A stretch of DNA of 38,592 nucleotides from DASVVT01 sp036386415 (GTDB taxonomy: Bacteria; Acidobacteriota; Blastocatellia; Pyrinomonadales; Pyrinomonadaceae): the NCBI GenBank assembly GCA_036386415.1, contig DASVVT010000055.1:1-38592 (forward strand), given 5' to 3'. Shown here piece by piece: positions 1 through 8,397 of this stretch. Position 1 is the stretch's first letter; every line of letters begins with the position of its first letter. Below the pieces are notes generated by a model that saw only the letters and a program-made list of their open reading frames with translations, searched no databases and was not told where the DNA came from. The position numbers and the translations under genes are program-made.

Positions 1-120
1 TGCCGCACGCCTCGTCCTCGCAGGTGGGGCATTCACCCCACCCTTGACCAAAGGGATGCTGCGCCCCTTTGGAAACCCAAGCGCGAAGACTGATTCATCC
101 CCACCGCAAGCGGATGGGGC
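1..120. repeat. Hairpin-rich element apparently inserted in the PD40 gene
   Basis: Two short palindromes lie here (arms around 47-73 and 98-119), rich in CCCC/GGGG blocks and unlike the flanking coding sequence. The protein homology of the PD40 gene stops at about base 133, next to this stretch. The insertion keeps the reading frame open to the window edge. The left limit lies outside the window. Confidence 0.4.
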
Positions 121-357
121 ACTCTCAGGTTCTTCGTAGAGGGTCTGACCATCGGGTGTGAATGCCGGATGCGAATCGTAGTCTTCGGTCGAGATCATCC
201 CTTCGGCGAAGATCGTTGGCTCGGCCAGAGGTTTATCGGAGGCGTATGGGGGACGCGTTTGCGCGAGACCACCCTGTGGTCTGACAGTAACCAGGCATGC
301 CAGCGCGATCAAAGGCAGCCACAGTATTGATGCAATCAAGATTTGATGCGTCTTCAT
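1..357 (-). CDS. PD40/TolB-type beta-propeller exported protein, 3' end beyond window
   Basis: The minus-strand frame opens at the ATG at 355-357 and stays open to base 1 (119 codons seen, no stop). It begins with a signal-peptide-like stretch (MKTHQILIASILWLPLIALACL) shown here only by its ends: MKTHQ at residue 1 and a hydrophobic core to about residue 25. It continues with AEGMISTEDYDSHPAFTPDG and QTLY at about residues 51-74, the first blade typical of exported WD40-like PD40 proteins. After QTLY the family pattern stops and a Pro/Gly/Arg-rich stretch follows, encoded by DNA that forms two hairpins (CCCCA-CCGC with GCGG-TGGGG near 100-120; CCAAAGGG with CCCTTTGG near 47-73). An inserted palindromic element is the simplest reading. 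No clear Shine-Dalgarno is visible. Confidence 0.6.
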   Translation of the reverse strand, partial: MKTHQILIASILWLPLIALACLVTVRPQGGLAQTRPPYASDKPLAEPTIFAEGMISTEDYDSHPAFTPDGQTLYEEPESAPSACGGDESVFALGFPKGRSIPLVKGGVNAPPARTRRAA

Positions 358-396
358 CAGAGGCAGCATCTGGATATGAGTACGGCTCACGTCGCG

Positions 397-843
397 CTAC
401 TTCGCGCGCGGCTTTAACTCCCACAAGACATTAACAATCACCCACTTGCCATTGTACTTAGCCATGTGCAGGTAATCGATCCAGTCCGTCGCGACGACCT
501 TAACGGACGCCGCGTTCTCGTAAACATCGAGGATGGTCACATCCTTTTGCTGCTTCTCCTTCGGAGTGCTCTTCCCCCAGCCCGCCCTCGTTCCCAGCAC
601 CAGGCTCATCGCGCTCATCTGATCCAAACGGCTCTGCCCGGACTTCGCGTCCGAGCGCACGATCCTTTTCGCCAGCTCCGGATGAAGCGCCCTTTCCATG
701 CGTTCGGGGTTTCCTTCGTACCAGCCTTCAATGTAATCGAGCGCGGTCTGCTTGATGGCTGCGGCATCGGCAGGGCTTTGCGCGCGCGCCTGCGTAAAGC
801 AGGCGAGGAAGAGGATGGCAAACAATAGTCCAGGCTTTCGCAT
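397..843 (-). CDS. Exported NTF2-like / lumazine-binding-like protein
   Basis: A 148-residue protein with a clear signal peptide ending at about AQS (residues 20-23). The mature part reads like the NTF2-like 'putative lumazine-binding' fold: an N-terminal helix with DYIEGWYEGN, then ERMERALHPELAKR, then three strands ending in VKVVATDWIDYLHMAKYNGKWVI (shown in part) and a final VNVLWELKP. Related proteins often bind small hydrophobic ligands or have lost enzymatic function, so no substrate is proposed. It lies 208 bp from the LytTR regulator gene on the same strand. It starts at an ATG 5' of which GGAACCACC gives only a weak ribosome site. Confidence 0.75.
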   Translation of the reverse strand: MRKPGLLFAILFLACFTQARAQSPADAAAIKQTALDYIEGWYEGNPERMERALHPELAKRIVRSDAKSGQSRLDQMSAMSLVLGTRAGWGKSTPKEKQQKDVTILDVYENAASVKVVATDWIDYLHMAKYNGKWVIVNVLWELKPRAK

Positions 844-1051
844 TGTGGTGGTTCCTTTCGTTTCGGTAATTCAAGCGCCCTTCAATGCATGCGACACCTG
901 AGCGTCAGGGAAGATGCCGCTTTATTGCACCCTGCAAAAGATTCAGGCTCAGCCGCCATCATAAAGATTGAGCCCGGCCTTGAGAAGAGATTTGGGATGA
1001 ACCGCAACGTTTCAGGGATGAACCGTTTGAAAGATGAGACGGAAGGTGGAC

Positions 1052-1822
1052 TCAGAATGAGCTTCCCAGAAGCTCCTGCAATTTATCACGATAGCCGCGC
1101 CCGAGTGTCAAACGTGTTCCGTCGCGAAGGATGACGACGTGTTCGCCGCGAAACAGCGGATGCATCTCTTTGATCCGCTCGATGTTGATGATCGTCGAAC
1201 GGTGTATGCGCAGGAATTGGTGCGGATCAAGCCTGGCTTCGAGCGCGTTCATCGTCTCGCGCAGCAGGTGTGATTCGCTCCCCGTATGCAGGCGCACGTA
1301 ATTTCCGGCGGCTTCGATCCAGTCTATCTCTTCGGCCTTGAGGAAGAAGACGCGGCCAGCCGACTTGATGACGAGCCGTTCCAGAGCTTTCGGCTCGGTC
1401 TTGATCTCCTTCAGGAGGGCGAGCAATCGACGGTCTATCTCCCCAGACCTTTCGCCTTGAAGCTGCGTCCGTGCTCGCTCCAGAGCCCGCTGGAAGCGCT
1501 CGCGGTCGAAGGGCTTTAAAAGGTAGTCGAGCGCATGCACGTCGAAGGCTCTGAGCGCATACTGATCGTAAGCCGTCACGAAGATGACGGCGGGCAGCGG
1601 CGCGCCCGAGAGCGCTTCCAACACGCCGAAGCCGTCCACTTCCGGCATCTGTACGTCCAGAAAAACCAGATCGGGCTTGAGTTCAAAAATGGCTTCGACC
1701 GCCGCATGGCCGTCAGCACATTCGCCTGCGACCAACACATCCGGCTCGTTTTCGAGCAACGACCTGATTCTCTCGCGCGCCAGCGGTTCGTCATCGACGA
1801 CGAGCGCCCTGATCTTCTCCAT
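1052..1822 (-). CDS. LytTR-family response regulator
   Basis: A 256-residue two-domain transcription regulator. Residues 1-120 are a receiver domain with the acidic pocket VVDDEP (residues 8-13), the phosphoacceptor Asp56 in LVFLDVQMP, the conserved Thr in FVTAYD and Lys in LLKPFD. Residues from about 145 to 250 are a LytTR DNA-binding domain (FLKAEEIDWIEAAGNYV; FLRIHRSTIINIERI; LGRGYRDKL). The gene starts inside the 3' end of the histidine kinase gene (32-bp overlap), so the two are translationally coupled and form a cognate pair. Regulators of this class bind pairs of short repeats upstream of envelope or stress genes; the target here cannot be told. Confidence 0.93.
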   Translation of the reverse strand: MEKIRALVVDDEPLARERIRSLLENEPDVLVAGECADGHAAVEAIFELKPDLVFLDVQMPEVDGFGVLEALSGAPLPAVIFVTAYDQYALRAFDVHALDYLLKPFDRERFQRALERARTQLQGERSGEIDRRLLALLKEIKTEPKALERLVIKSAGRVFFLKAEEIDWIEAAGNYVRLHTGSESHLLRETMNALEARLDPHQFLRIHRSTIINIERIKEMHPLFRGEHVVILRDGTRLTLGRGYRDKLQELLGSSF

Positions 1823-2927
1823 TCACTTTCGCCTCGCCCTCTCGAAAGGGGATTGATAGATGGACGGCGAGCCCGCCTTCGGGCGCGTTCATGAGCTCGA
1901 AGTGGTGCGCCTCCCCGTAGAGTTGCTGCAACCTGGCGCGCGTGTTCGTCAACCCGACTCCTTCCTTCAGCGTCGCCTCCTGCCCCGGGGGCAGCCCACG
2001 GCCATCGTCGCGCACGCGAAGCTGAAGCGTCCCGTCCTCGCGACTGGCGCGAATCTCCACCAGTCCTGCCTGTGAGCGCGGAGCCAGCCCGTGCTTGATA
2101 GCGTTTTCGACCAGCGGCTGTAAGATCAGATTAGGGACGCGCGCGTCGAGCGTATCAGGGTCAATCTGCATCTCTATAATCAGGCGATCACGAAAGCGCG
2201 TCTGCTCGATCAACAGGTAACTTTCGAGCATCTCCAACTCCTGCTTGAGCGATACTTCCTGCACGCCAACGCTGTCCAGCGTGATCCGCAACAGGTCGCT
2301 CAGACGCGCGATCATGCGGTCAGCCGCTTCGACATCCCTGTGCATCAGAGACGAGATGGCATGGAGCGTGTTGAAGAGAAAGTGCGGTTGAAGCTGCATC
2401 TTGAGAACCTGTAACTGCGCCTGCGCGAGCCGCGCCTCCAACTGCGACGCCAGCAGCTCCCGTTCACGATACTTGCGGTAGTAATCGAGAGCATGCTTGA
2501 TGCCGAGGATCGCCCAGTAGGTCAACACGCCGAAGTGGAATTCGACGATGAAGAGGTTCTTGAACTCAAGCAGGTACGGCCTCGGCTTGGCGGGCAGCCC
2601 TATGAAGCGGCTGACGGCGACGTAAATCAAGAGCAGAAGAAGCGCGAAGAGGATGCTGGCCGGAAGATGTATCGAGACGGCGCGCACCCAGTTTCGACGA
2701 TCAAGGCGAAAGCGCTCTGAAAGATAGAGCACGGGCGGAGTCAGGATAGCCCAGACGTAACCGCAGAGGAGCCACGAAAGCAAGCTCCTCTTCCATGCTA
2801 TGGGTTCACCCCAGTAAGCCTGTTGCGCAATCGACTGGCTGCCGAAGAAGAGACCGTAGAGCGTCCAGCACGCAAAGATCAACCCCCACGTCACCAAGCG
2901 TCGCCGTTCGATGGTCTCACCTCTCAT
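1791..2927 (-). CDS. LytS/YehU-type sensor histidine kinase
   Basis: A 378-residue membrane kinase. Four probable transmembrane helices lie at about residues 11-30, 48-69, 83-110 and 125-147. They are followed by a coiled-coil linker and the His_kinase domain typical of LytTR partners: LQPHFLFNTLHAISSLM with the phosphoacceptor His182, then an ATPase domain with N box LVENAIKHGL and the glycine boxes DDGRGLPPG and GVGLTNTRARL. There is no extracellular sensor domain, so sensing probably occurs in the membrane part. It is transcribed away from the M48 gene hairpin at 2972-3018 and overlaps the downstream regulator gene. Confidence 0.93.
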   Translation of the reverse strand: MRGETIERRRLVTWGLIFACWTLYGLFFGSQSIAQQAYWGEPIAWKRSLLSWLLCGYVWAILTPPVLYLSERFRLDRRNWVRAVSIHLPASILFALLLLLIYVAVSRFIGLPAKPRPYLLEFKNLFIVEFHFGVLTYWAILGIKHALDYYRKYRERELLASQLEARLAQAQLQVLKMQLQPHFLFNTLHAISSLMHRDVEAADRMIARLSDLLRITLDSVGVQEVSLKQELEMLESYLLIEQTRFRDRLIIEMQIDPDTLDARVPNLILQPLVENAIKHGLAPRSQAGLVEIRASREDGTLQLRVRDDGRGLPPGQEATLKEGVGLTNTRARLQQLYGEAHHFELMNAPEGGLAVHLSIPFREGEAKVNGEDQGARRR

Positions 2928-2971
2928 GTTAATCCTCTGCGTTCGCTGCTCTATATTAAACCCGGCGCGAC

Positions 2972-3018
2972 GAAAAGCAAGAGAGCCTGTCCATCACGAA
3001 CAGGCTCTCTTGCTTTTC
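2972..3018 (-). terminator. Perfect 19-bp inverted repeat, probable terminator of the M48 gene
   Basis: Arms 2972-2990 and 3000-3018 are exact reverse complements (GAAAAGCAAGAGAGCCTGT and its complement) around a 9-nt loop. It lies 34 bp past the stop of the M48 protease gene. Each arm ends in an A/T run, so on the minus strand the stem closes with TTTTC, as in intrinsic terminators. The following bases are GC-rich, so termination efficiency is uncertain. Confidence 0.7.
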
Positions 3019-3051
3019 ACCGGCGCTCCCGTTTATGGCTTCTACGATCTC

Positions 3052-4458
3052 TCAGCCATTGAGCTGAATCGAGCGCAGGACATACTGGAAGACCCCCTGG
3101 TAGTTGTTGTACTCGTCCTGCGGCGCGAGAGCGATCACATAGAACAGGTCTCCGTTACGCAGCATGGTCGTGTAGACGATGACCACTTCGTTGCGCCCGG
3201 TCGCTTCGTTCCGGTTAGACAGAGTGATGCCGAGCGCTTCGCGTCCGGCAATCGAGCCGCGCATGTAGTCCGTCTGCTGGCGCATGTTCGGGCTACCTTG
3301 TGCGAGGCCGTTAACTAATTCGGCGGTGGCCTGCCGCAGGTTATTGTTCTGCGCGCGGGCGACGCCGAGATTGACGCCGTGCGTGTAAACGTTCTGGCTG
3401 TAAGCGCCATCGGGAGCAAACCACACGGAATCGTTACCGGCTAACTGACGCCAGTTTTCAGGCACGCTCACTCTGAAGAGATTCCCCCCGGTGTAAGTCT
3501 TGTAACGTGATGAAGGATATTCGACGCGGCCTCCGATGCGTCCATTATCAGGATAATTTCCGCCGCCGCCCGGAGAGCGCCGACCGCCTCGGGCGATCTC
3601 TTCCATCGAAGCGGCGCGCCCCATCCCTCGCAAGCTCGCCTGGATGCGACGAAACTCGCCAGTGTCCTCCGTTTGATTCTGGTTGATGCGCAGGAGCGCA
3701 GCCTCTTGATTGATGCGCGCGTAGCGGTTGTTCGGATTCGGATGGTCGCTCAGCCACTGCGGGCCGCCGCGCCCGCTGCCCTGCCGCTCGATGGTTCTGA
3801 ACATGTTAGCCAGGTCGCGCGGGTTATATCCGGCTTGCGCCATGATCTGCGCGCCGAGAACGTCCGCCTCTGTCTCGTACTCGCGGCTGAATTTCAAGAA
3901 GTAAGCGCCGACCGCAGCCTGTCCCAACTGGCCTGCGCCGGGGCCTGCGAGAATCGCACCGGCGATGCCCGCGATACCGGCGAGGATCGAATACTTCTGC
4001 GCCTTGGTCGCCTGCGCAGTGCCGTGGCGGAGCGCCACGTGTGCGAGCTCGTGAGCCATCACACCGGCCATCTCGCCTTCGCTTTGCGCCGCTTCGATCA
4101 TCCCACGGTTGACGTACATAGGGCCGCCCGGCAGCGCGAAGGCGTTGATGTCGCGCGCGTTGACGATCCTGAAATAGTAGCTGAATTCTGGATGCTGAAA
4201 TTGCGGCGGGATGCTCTCGACCAGACGCCGCCCGACGCGCTCGACATAGTTAGTCGCCGCTTCATCGCGCAGGATCGGCACCTGTCGCTCAATCTGTGCG
4301 GCGGCCTGGCGGCCTAGCTTAACGTCATCCTGCGGCTTGTATTTATTATTATGATAACTGATCTTGGTCTGCGCGAGCGCCGACAGCGGCATCACGAAGA
4401 TGGCGAAGGCTATCAGCCATGCTGATAAGCTGTGGGTACGACGATAAATGGCTGTCAT
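3052..4458 (-). CDS. Exported M48-family zinc metalloprotease
   Basis: A 468-residue protein with a signal peptide (cleavage near ALAQ, residue 30). The peptidase core carries the zinc motif HELAH at residues 136-140 and the third-ligand region SREYETEADVLG, with Glu197 the likely ligand. Around it are the family signatures INAFALPGGPMYVNRGMI and WLSDHPNPNNR. This is the BepA/YfgC-type periplasmic M48 arrangement, used for outer-membrane protein quality control. A C-terminal domain from about residue 300 (Gly/Asn-rich linker, then YTGGNLFRVSVPENW) resembles a PsbP-like or stress-protein fold rather than the TPRs of BepA. The start has an excellent ribosome site, GGAGGA, 7 nt upstream. Confidence 0.92.
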   Translation of the reverse strand: MTAIYRRTHSLSAWLIAFAIFVMPLSALAQTKISYHNNKYKPQDDVKLGRQAAAQIERQVPILRDEAATNYVERVGRRLVESIPPQFQHPEFSYYFRIVNARDINAFALPGGPMYVNRGMIEAAQSEGEMAGVMAHELAHVALRHGTAQATKAQKYSILAGIAGIAGAILAGPGAGQLGQAAVGAYFLKFSREYETEADVLGAQIMAQAGYNPRDLANMFRTIERQGSGRGGPQWLSDHPNPNNRYARINQEAALLRINQNQTEDTGEFRRIQASLRGMGRAASMEEIARGGRRSPGGGGNYPDNGRIGGRVEYPSSRYKTYTGGNLFRVSVPENWRQLAGNDSVWFAPDGAYSQNVYTHGVNLGVARAQNNNLRQATAELVNGLAQGSPNMRQQTDYMRGSIAGREALGITLSNRNEATGRNEVVIVYTTMLRNGDLFYVIALAPQDEYNNYQGVFQYVLRSIQLNG

Positions 4459-4921
4459 AAATATTCTCCTCCGAAGCGCGCCGCCGTGCGCTTCTCACGC
4501 GCGCACACCGTTTCCATCAAAGTTAAAGAGCGACGCCCCTCATTCAACAGAGGAGCGCCGCCCATTAAGCCATAACCTCTCCCCCGATATTTAATCTTGA
4601 AAACCGGCCTGTTCCTTCAAGCGCGCAGGGAGAGAAAGCGCGCGTTAGTCTTTGCCAATTGACGCCGACACAACCTCTGTCGGCGGCCTCACATCGGCTT
4701 TGATTTGATGAAACACGTTGCTCGCGGGTTGGCCTCTAATAGAAGCACGTCCGCAGCAGCGACTTCCGCCCATTTGTACACTCGACTATTTAGGTAACGA
4801 TTTTGTCCCGCTTTCATCACGTACATCTTGAACTATTGCGGAATGCGGATTGCGGATTTGTGCTTCGTAATCCCGAATCTTCTAATCCGCATTCCGCAAT
4901 CCGCATTCCGCAATTCTTGGT
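4459..4921. other. Intergenic region with hairpins, no gene seen
   Basis: This 463-bp gap between the DUF4870-like gene and the M48 gene has no convincing reading frame. It holds an imperfect hairpin at 4532-4560, an exact 8-bp stem with a 7-nt loop at 4663-4685 (CGCCGACA / TGTCGGCG), and the tandem-word palindrome at 4834-4915. The promoter of the M48 gene must lie here but no convincing box is visible. Confidence 0.6.
4834..4915. repeat. Palindrome of GCGGAATGCGGATT words
   Basis: The left arm (4834-4856) contains ATTGCGGAATGCGGATTGCG; the right arm (4884-4915) carries two copies of the complementary word. The right arm ends 7 bp from the stop codon of the DUF4870-like gene, so it may act as its transcript end. 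It belongs to the set of large intergenic palindromes found throughout the window. Confidence 0.75.
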
Positions 4922-5662
4922 TTACTTGCGCGGCTCGATCTTCTCGTTGAGCCATTTGGTGGCTTCGGCGAGCGGCTCGATGCGATGCGGTTCGCCCTTC
5001 CACACGCGGATGATGGAAACGATGAAAAAGATGAAGGCTGCAATCGTGAAGGCCAGCGAGGCTATCCCAAGCATTAGCGAGAAGACCCCGCCGATGGTGT
5101 TATCGGCAATCTTGTCCGCCATATTGAAGAGGAAGCCGACGGCGAGCACAAACATGTGCAGCGCCAGCCCCTGCGCCGCATGAAAGCGCGTCCGCGCCTC
5201 GCCGTGCGGCACGAGCAGAAGCTCGACCACACCGGCGGCCCCGCCGATCATAGGGATCGGCAGATAAGGCAGGATGACTGCGACGTTTTCGGGAAGTCCT
5301 AGACCGGGCAGCGTGCGCGATGTCGGAGGCTGCGCGGCGGCGGCGGCTGTAGCGAATTGTCGTCCGGCGTGGGGCTGTTGCGGCGCTGCCGTAACGCCAT
5401 AAGAGGCCGGAGGCGGATAGGTCGGCGGAATAAAGATGGAGGGGTAGGACGAAGGCTGAGCCGGATTATCATAGCGACGCGTGGGGGCTTCGGAATCTTG
5501 ATCCTGCTTCGCCTGCTCGTTAAAAGTACGCGCGATGTCGCGTGTAGCGCCCGTCATCTCGTCCGTGTTGGCCTGCTCTCGCGTCGCTCCCCACACTTCG
5601 TCCGTGCGCTTGACGACATGCGGGTCGAGTGGATTGGTGTCGTATTTATCCTTCTTCTCCAT
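4922..5662 (-). CDS. DUF4870-like multi-pass membrane protein
   Basis: About 246 residues. The N-terminal 120 residues are polar and Pro/Gln/Ala-rich without recognisable motif (MEKKDKYDTNPLDPHVVK at the start). The C-terminal half has three hydrophobic segments: VAVILPYLPIPMIGGAAGVVE, ALHMFVLAVGFLFNM and VFSLMLGIASLAFTIAAF (each shown in part), the first followed by FHAAQGLALH. This 'F-H-A-x-Q' between helices is the hallmark of DUF4870/Tic20-like small membrane proteins. Function unknown. I chose the ATG at 5660-5662 over a GTG three codons upstream because AAAGAG sits 8 nt before the ATG and overlaps the GTG. Confidence 0.75.
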   Translation of the reverse strand: MEKKDKYDTNPLDPHVVKRTDEVWGATREQANTDEMTGATRDIARTFNEQAKQDQDSEAPTRRYDNPAQPSSYPSIFIPPTYPPPASYGVTAAPQQPHAGRQFATAAAAAQPPTSRTLPGLGLPENVAVILPYLPIPMIGGAAGVVELLLVPHGEARTRFHAAQGLALHMFVLAVGFLFNMADKIADNTIGGVFSLMLGIASLAFTIAAFIFFIVSIIRVWKGEPHRIEPLAEATKWLNEKIEPRK

Positions 5663-5775
5663 CACAAACACTCTTTACGAACGACGCGCCCACAGGGTTC
5701 ACACCATTTTATACCGGATTGCCATTAAAACAGAGGAATGAGACGATATAGTAGTCTCCAGAGTTTCAACTCAAC

Positions 5776-5872
5776 TCTCTGTGCCCCCTCCGTGTTCTCT
5801 GTGCCTCTGTGGTGAATGAATTTAGAAAAGACTCACCACAGAGACACAGAGGACGCAGAGGGGGCACAGAGC
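5776..5872. repeat. Palindrome of CACAGAG words
   Basis: The left arm (to 5815) and right arm (5832-5872) are near-perfect complements built of the degenerate word CACAGAG(G/A)(A/C)(C/G), with a 17-nt AT-rich loop. It lies between the JAMM gene stop (77 bp away) and the start of the DUF4870-like gene. The same word family recurs at 6455-6538. Confidence 0.8.
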
Positions 5873-5948
5873 ACCAATTAACTTAGGACACTACAGACGA
5901 TTCAAAAAGAAGACATAGCCGCACGAAATAGGCGCTCTTTGTTTCGTC

Positions 5949-6422
5949 TCATTCCGTGCTCTTTCCCGGATCGTCGATCCCTTTTTCCATTCGATCCTGC
6001 TCGCCCGCGACCGAATACTCGACGCGCTCCCATTCTCCTTCACGCTCGGAGATGCGAAAGGCGCGCAGGGTGGCACTGTTCGCGCTGAGACCAATAATAA
6101 AGTAGATGGCCGAAGGGTAATAAGCGAGCCGCACGTCGCGTTCGGACGGCACGGGCTCGCTTGCGCGCGGGTGTGAATGATAAATGCCCAGAAGCTGCTC
6201 GCCACGCTCGCGCATCCTTCTTTGCGCAGCAAACAACTCTTCGGGCGCAGCCTCGTACCCGACGAGCGGATCAATGGCGACATTGCTCAGGCGATAAACG
6301 GATCGCACACGCCCGTCTTGTCTGCCGCCGATCAGCCCGCAACATTCCGCCGGATTTGCCTCGCGAGCATGAGCGCACATCTCATCCACATGCGCAAGAT
6401 GCAGCATTACCATTCGTCTCAT
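5949..6422 (-). CDS. JAMM/MPN-domain metallopeptidase, stand-alone
   Basis: A 157-residue single-domain Mov34/JAB-type protein. The zinc-dependent isopeptidase residues are all present: Glu in ANPAECCGLIGG, the HSH pair in LGIYHSHPRASEP, and Ser/Asp in PSERDVRLAYYP. The loop between HSH and Ser is one residue longer than the usual seven, by my count. Bacterial relatives (Mec-like) release C-terminally attached sulphur-carrier or ubiquitin-like proteins; no such partner is seen nearby. Three in-frame ATGs sit in the first six codons. The second (6411-6413) has a GAGG about 10 nt upstream, so the true start may be three codons shorter. Confidence 0.85.
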   Translation of the reverse strand: MRRMVMLHLAHVDEMCAHAREANPAECCGLIGGRQDGRVRSVYRLSNVAIDPLVGYEAAPEELFAAQRRMRERGEQLLGIYHSHPRASEPVPSERDVRLAYYPSAIYFIIGLSANSATLRAFRISEREGEWERVEYSVAGEQDRMEKGIDDPGKSTE

Positions 6423-6454
6423 CCCTCAACTGAGGCTTCAGAGTAGAGAAACAA

Positions 6455-6538
6455 ACCACCGCAGACACAGAGAAGAGAATGAAATAGATTAAACCACATC
6501 AAATTTTTCACAGTTATCTCTGTGTCTCTGTGGTGAAC
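6455..6538. repeat. Palindrome of CACAGAG words
   Basis: The arms are ACCACCGCAGACACAGAGA (from 6455) and its near complement ending near 6538 (TCTCTGTGTCTCTGTGGTG), separated by an AT-rich loop. It ends 11 bp before the stop codon side of aspS, so it follows that gene directly and could terminate its transcript. Confidence 0.8.
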
Positions 6539-6548
6539 CTGTTTGAAT

Positions 6549-8360
6549 TTAGTCTTTCACGATCTTGAGCTTCAACTCTTCCAACTGCGCCGGATCGACC
6601 TCGCCCGGCGCGTCGATCATCAGGTCTGCCGCCGAGGCCGTCTTCGGAAAGGCCATCACGTCGCGTATGTTCTCCGTCCCGGCGAGGATCATGATCAGTC
6701 GCTCGATCCCGAAGGCGATGCCGCCATGAGGCGGTGTGCCGTATTCGAGCGCGTCCAGGAAGAATCCGAAGCGCGCGCGCGCCGTCTCGCGCGACATGCC
6801 AAGCGCCTTGAAGATGAGGTCTTGCACGTCGCGGCGATGAATACGGATCGAGCCGCCCCCGATCTCGCTGCCGTTGATGACGGCGTCGTAAGCCTTCGCG
6901 CGAAGCTGACCGAGGAGCGGGGTCTCACCCTCTTCGACGGCGCGGCGCAGGAGCGGCAAATCCTCGTCCAACGCAGAGGTGAACGGATGATGCATGGCGT
7001 AGTAGCGCCCATCCTCTTCGTGAAACTCGAACATCGGAAACTCCGTCACCCAGAGGGGCGCGTAGGCGTCTGGCTGGATCAGATTCTCGCGCCGCGCGAC
7101 TTCGTTTCTGAGAGCGCCGAGGCTCGCCGCGACCACCTTCGGCCTGCCCGCGACGATGAGTACCGCATCGCCCTTCGCAGCTTCCGCCGCCTGCGCCAGC
7201 GCCACGATCAAGTCCTGCCCCAGCGCCTTCAGGAGCGATGAGGAGACTTCATCGCCCAGCTTGATCCACGCGAGAGCCGTCGCTCCGTAGCGCTTCGCAA
7301 ACTCCTGCAACTCGTCCAGCGTCTTGCGCGAGAGGGCTGCGCCTTTCGGCACTGCCAGCCCTTTCACTTCCCCGCCCCCTTCGAGCGCGGAGGCGAAAGG
7401 CGCAAACGTCGTCCCTTCGAGCGCGGGCCGCAGGTCGTGCAGCTCCATCCCTTCAACGCGCAGGTCTGGCTTGTCTGAACCGTAGCGCCGCATAGCCTCC
7501 CTGTAAGAAAGGCGCGGGAACGGCAACGGCAGCTCAGCCCCGATGAGCCGGAAGACGCGCTGCAAGAGTCCTTCGACGAGCGCGTAGACCAGCTCGCTCG
7601 TCGCAAAGCTCATCTCGACATCAAGCTGCGTGAATTCGGGCTGGCGGTCGGCGCGCAGGTCTTCGTCGCGGAAGCAGCGCGCGATCTGGTAGTACTTGTC
7701 GAGCCCTGCGATCATGCAAAGCTGCTTGAAGAGCTGCGGCGACTGCGGCAGCGCGAAGAATTTTCCCGGCTGAATGCGCGATGGAACGATGTAATCGCGC
7801 GCGCCTTCGGGCGTCGATTTGATGAGAATCGGCGTCTCTATCTCTGTGAACCCCTGCTCGTCCATGTAACGGCGAATCTCTGCCACGGCGCTATGACGCA
7901 GCCGCAGATTCGTTTGTAGCTGCGGGCGTCTGAGGTCCAGATAACGATACTTGAGGCGCAAGTCTTCGCTCGCAAGCTGATCCCCTGAGGTCGCTTCAAA
8001 CTGGAACGGGGGCGTGCGCGCCTCATTCAAGATCAATATCTCGCGCGCCCTCACCTCCACATCGCCCGTCGCGATCTTCGGGTTGCGCTGCCCCTCCTGG
8101 CGCAGCAACACCTCGCCCGTGACGGCGATGACATACTCGCCGCGCACATCCTTCGCCCTGGCATGAGCCTCCGGCGCGCTCTCTTCATTGAAGACGACCT
8201 GCGTAATGCCGTCGCGATCCCGCAGGTCTATGAAAGTCAGCAGGCCGAAGTCGCGCCGACGCGCCACCCAGCCCATCAGCGTCACAGTCTTTCCGACATC
8301 TTCCGCACGCAGCGCGCCACAGGAGTGCGTTCGCTGCAAGTCTCCGAAATCATCGAGCAT
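6549..8360 (-). CDS. aspS: Aspartyl-tRNA synthetase
   Basis: At 603 residues this is the usual bacterial AspRS length. The N-terminal OB fold binds the anticodon (GWVARRRDFGLLTFIDLRD). The class II core follows with motif 2 (FRDEDLRADRQPEFTQLDVE), the bacterial GAD insertion (about residues 290-420) and motif 3 (GIAFGIERLIMIL). In the OB fold, the position I recall as His in non-discriminating and Leu in E. coli-type discriminating enzymes (RRD-x-G) is Phe here. Whether this enzyme also charges tRNA-Asn cannot be decided without knowing if gatCAB and asnS are present. It charges tRNA-Asp in the cytoplasm. It lies in a run with hisS. Confidence 0.98.
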   Translation of the reverse strand: MLDDFGDLQRTHSCGALRAEDVGKTVTLMGWVARRRDFGLLTFIDLRDRDGITQVVFNEESAPEAHARAKDVRGEYVIAVTGEVLLRQEGQRNPKIATGDVEVRAREILILNEARTPPFQFEATSGDQLASEDLRLKYRYLDLRRPQLQTNLRLRHSAVAEIRRYMDEQGFTEIETPILIKSTPEGARDYIVPSRIQPGKFFALPQSPQLFKQLCMIAGLDKYYQIARCFRDEDLRADRQPEFTQLDVEMSFATSELVYALVEGLLQRVFRLIGAELPLPFPRLSYREAMRRYGSDKPDLRVEGMELHDLRPALEGTTFAPFASALEGGGEVKGLAVPKGAALSRKTLDELQEFAKRYGATALAWIKLGDEVSSSLLKALGQDLIVALAQAAEAAKGDAVLIVAGRPKVVAASLGALRNEVARRENLIQPDAYAPLWVTEFPMFEFHEEDGRYYAMHHPFTSALDEDLPLLRRAVEEGETPLLGQLRAKAYDAVINGSEIGGGSIRIHRRDVQDLIFKALGMSRETARARFGFFLDALEYGTPPHGGIAFGIERLIMILAGTENIRDVMAFPKTASAADLMIDAPGEVDPAQLEELKLKIVKD

Positions 8361-8397
8361 GATTTTTTTAGAAGATCATCACCGGAGCAATGAAAAT

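Noticed and set aside
233..424. 63-codon minus-strand frame at the left end
   Set aside because: The overlapping frame from 357 gives a signal peptide and PD40 blade, which is far better supported.
3673..4317. 214-codon plus-strand frame opposite the M48 gene
   Set aside because: Antisense shadow of the protease, with no ribosome site or recognisable motif.
6543..7241. Long plus-strand open frame opposite aspS
   Set aside because: It lies wholly antisense to a well-conserved synthetase and shows no family pattern; such frames are expected in GC-rich DNA.
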